From assembly GCA_943846615.1 (NCBI GenBank), contig OX044354.1, positions 372,001 through 436,000 of the forward strand: DNA of 64,000 bases, read 5' to 3'. The number at the start of each line of letters is the position of its first letter. Positions within the stretch are counted from its first letter, which is position 1. Position numbers and translations under genes: made by a program. Below, one piece after another: positions 61,997-64,000 of this stretch. The DNA is from an uncultured Amylibacter sp. GTDB taxonomy: Bacteria; Pseudomonadota; Alphaproteobacteria; Rhodobacterales; Rhodobacteraceae. The notes under the pieces are model-generated. The model saw only the letters and a list, made by a program, of their open reading frames with translations, did no database searches and was not told where the DNA came from.

Positions 61997-64000
61997 GTGA
62001 TTGAAGAATTGATCCGTAGGGTTTTCAACCCTACAGAACGTCGTATGCATAAAGATATCAGACGTATGCTAACGCAGGTTCCCGCTCAATCAAAACTTGC
62101 ATTAAAATTATTAAAAGACACGTTTCATTCAGACTTCGATGACTCACTCGTTTCTTTGGATCAAGCCCTCCAAAGGCATGGTCTATTAGAAACATCTCAA
62201 GGGTTATTTGAATATGCATCTCAGTCACAGACAATTGCCAATAAAAAACTAATCAAACTATGCCAAAACGCGTCAAGCGAAGGCAATTTCATTTGTGCAG
62301 CACAGCGCTGCAAAACACTGAAATCTACGCAACCCAACAGCATTGAAATTACAATTTCTTTAGTAAGGAACCTTATTTGGGAAGGCGATATCCAAGCAGC
62401 ACAAGAAGAGTTGGAGGCGGCTCATGGCCATATTTCTCACCCAGCCTTAGATATTTTACATTGTGATATAGCGCTAGCTCAAGGTAGCGCTAAAAGAGCA
62501 ATTCATCAAATCAATGAATTGACAATGAAACACCCAGACAACCTCGAATTAAAAATAAATAAGGGAAAGATATATTTACAACTTCAGCACTTTGAAGAGG
62601 CTGAAGAATATTTCAAAAACCTATTATTATCCCACCCCAATAACACTGCCACTATGTTTTGCTTGGCAAAAACCGCATTTATGATGCGCGCCTATGACCT
62701 TGCAGGCAGCAGGTTCGCGGATTTGATCAAGAAGGCACCCAACAATTTAAATGCTCATTTGTTTCACATTAAGTGCCTATTAGAAATTTATGGTGCTGAT
62801 GTAGCACAAGCCCAACTTGATCAACTCGAAGGTAAATTTGAACCATCCCAATTGTGGATGTCCCAGATTATAGTGCTGAGAATGCGACGCGACGACAAGA
62901 AGATACTTAACTATATTGAAAATATAATTCAACAAAACCCAATTGGCACTGTTCCATCTAACATACTAGAGACCATATATATTCAAAAAATAGACGCCTT
63001 GCTTCGAATGAATTTAGACATCGAATCCCAAGAACGGTTTGAATTGATCCATGCAAATTTTGCAGAAATACTAAAATTCAGACCAATGAGATTAGAGCTT
63101 AAAAAGCTATATTGCCGCATTCTGATAGCCGAAGATAGAATAAAAGAAGCACAAGATCTGATAAATCTCTTACCCCAATCTATGGACAGTTTAACGGTTG
63201 AACTACACATATGGAGGTTGCAAAATATGGGCAACCTTAGTGCCGCAAAAGATATTTGGGATAAACATTGCCATTCGATCCGCATACCCCAAATCCAACA
63301 CTCAAACCCTGATGCACTGGAACGGCTAGATGACCACGCAATTGATAATGGCATAGGCAATGTTACACTCATCACCGTTGTTAAAAACGATCTGCCACGT
63401 ATACCCTGGTTTTTAAACTATTATCGGAAAATGGGTATCGATCGATTTGTTTTCATTGATAACGGATCCCAAGATGATAGTCGTACATATCTACGGGCCC
63501 AATCGGATGTACACCTCTATCACGCTCATGCGCCATATTATCAAGGGTACGCCGGTGTTAAGTGGATAAATCAATTATCTGATCAATACGCTTCGAACGG
63601 TTGGGTGCTATATGTGGATGTCGACGAAGCATTGGTTTTCCCACGGATGGAAACAAACACTATAAAAACGCTGACAAGATATATGGAGGAAAATAATCAA
63701 GAGGCGCTCTCTGGCTTTATGGTGGATATGTTTTCAAACGATATACAAGAACAAGATGATGCCGACTCCCCAGTCGACTTTATGCAAAATTACAGGTTTT
63801 TTGAAAACAGTTATCAAATAATTCCAGCCGTATTATGCCCATACAAAATAAACTTCGGAGGATTTCGCCAACATTTTGGCGCAACTGAAAACATGACCAA
63901 AACGCCTCTCTTTCGCGGAGGAAGAAATATATCTCTTTTGTATAGCAGTCACAGCATCTCTCCAGCGGCTATTTCTGATGTGACCTGTGGCCTGTTACAT
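61997..64000 (+). CDS. TPR-glycosyltransferase fusion (3' partial)
   Basis: An open frame of 668 codons that runs off the window. It starts at GTG 61997, preceded by GAGGGG at 7 nt; the first in-frame ATG is 62045. Residues to about 430 form repeated helical TPR-like units (NKGKIYLQLQHFEEAEEYFKNLLLSHPNN is the clearest). Then NVTLITVVKNDLPRIPWFLNYYRKMGIDRFVFIDNGSQDDS begins a family-2/GT92-like glycosyltransferase domain, with YVDVDEALVFP as the DxD-type metal site. It belongs with the sulfotransferases as surface-glycan machinery. Confidence 0.78.
   Translation, partial: MIEELIRRVFNPTERRMHKDIRRMLTQVPAQSKLALKLLKDTFHSDFDDSLVSLDQALQRHGLLETSQGLFEYASQSQTIANKKLIKLCQNASSEGNFICAAQRCKTLKSTQPNSIEITISLVRNLIWEGDIQAAQEELEAAHGHISHPALDILHCDIALAQGSAKRAIHQINELTMKHPDNLELKINKGKIYLQLQHFEEAEEYFKNLLLSHPNNTATMFCLAKTAFMMRAYDLAGSRFADLIKKAPNNLNAHLFHIKCLLEIYGADVAQAQLDQLEGKFEPSQLWMSQIIVLRMRRDDKKILNYIENIIQQNPIGTVPSNILETIYIQKIDALLRMNLDIESQERFELIHANFAEILKFRPMRLELKKLYCRILIAEDRIKEAQDLINLLPQSMDSLTVELHIWRLQNMGNLSAAKDIWDKHCHSIRIPQIQHSNPDALERLDDHAIDNGIGNVTLITVVKNDLPRIPWFLNYYRKMGIDRFVFIDNGSQDDSRTYLRAQSDVHLYHAHAPYYQGYAGVKWINQLSDQYASNGWVLYVDVDEALVFPRMETNTIKTLTRYMEENNQEALSGFMVDMFSNDIQEQDDADSPVDFMQNYRFFENSYQIIPAVLCPYKINFGGFRQHFGATENMTKTPLFRGGRNISLLYSSHSISPAAISDVTCGLLH

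Noticed and set aside
1..64000. CRISPR arrays, prophage, integrase or rRNA genes
   Set aside because: No regularly spaced direct repeats, phage structural genes, integrase or rRNA signature were seen on either strand.

Overview
The window looks like a chromosomal segment of a marine Rhodobacteraceae (roseobacter-type) alphaproteobacterium of moderate GC. The evidence is the taurine-pyruvate aminotransferase, a PhaR/phasin pair, a mixed Cob/Cbi cobalamin locus, a flavocytochrome c sulfide dehydrogenase, a trimethylamine-methyltransferase-family gene, a membrane urate oxidase with a cytochrome tail, and three TRAP transporters. All assignments come from reading the translated sequence by eye; no database search was run.

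Layout. 1-10 kb: partial tpa, a large DUF2339 membrane protein, an autotransporter-like surface protein, tRNA-Leu(CAA), a zinc metallopeptidase, a DedA-like protein with DsbB, and an HNH nuclease. 10-17 kb: two divergent, tightly overlapping cobalamin operons (cbiD-cobK-DNA glycosylase-esterase on minus; cobA-cobB-MFS on plus). 17-21 kb: cysS-cimA and an NDUFAF6-like protein. 21-28 kb: diheme cytochrome plus FccB-type flavoprotein, a TPM protein, a frameshifted mttB-family gene, HupE, a PCuAC-like protein and puuD. 28-47.5 kb: a catabolic and uptake island with a GntR regulator, malonyl-CoA decarboxylase, an isopropylmalate-synthase-like enzyme, an intradiol dioxygenase, a RutE-like nitroreductase, cupins, a GlcG-like protein, an FAA hydrolase and three complete TRAP systems (two DctPQM, one TAXI). 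47.6-58 kb: a polyhydroxyalkanoate locus. 58-64 kb: an AT-rich surface-polysaccharide region with an IS6 remnant, three sulfotransferases and a TPR-glycosyltransferase that runs off the end.

The most interesting system is the PHA locus. One minus-strand operon, with gaps of 5-12 nt, encodes an acetolactate-synthase-like TPP enzyme, an iron-type alcohol dehydrogenase, PhaE, PhaC (class III synthase) and a fused CoA-transferase. It faces a divergent phasin-phaR-hydrolase cluster, and a succinate-semialdehyde dehydrogenase follows convergently. The TPP enzyme resembles the cyanobacterial acetolactate-synthase homologue known to be a 2-oxoglutarate decarboxylase, which also sits beside a succinate-semialdehyde dehydrogenase. 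I infer a self-contained route 2-oxoglutarate -> succinate semialdehyde -> 4-hydroxybutyrate -> 4-hydroxybutyryl-CoA -> poly(4-hydroxybutyrate), with SSADH returning carbon to the TCA cycle. Three TGC-rich dyads overlapping the phasin promoter, and one upstream of phaR, are candidate PhaR operators.
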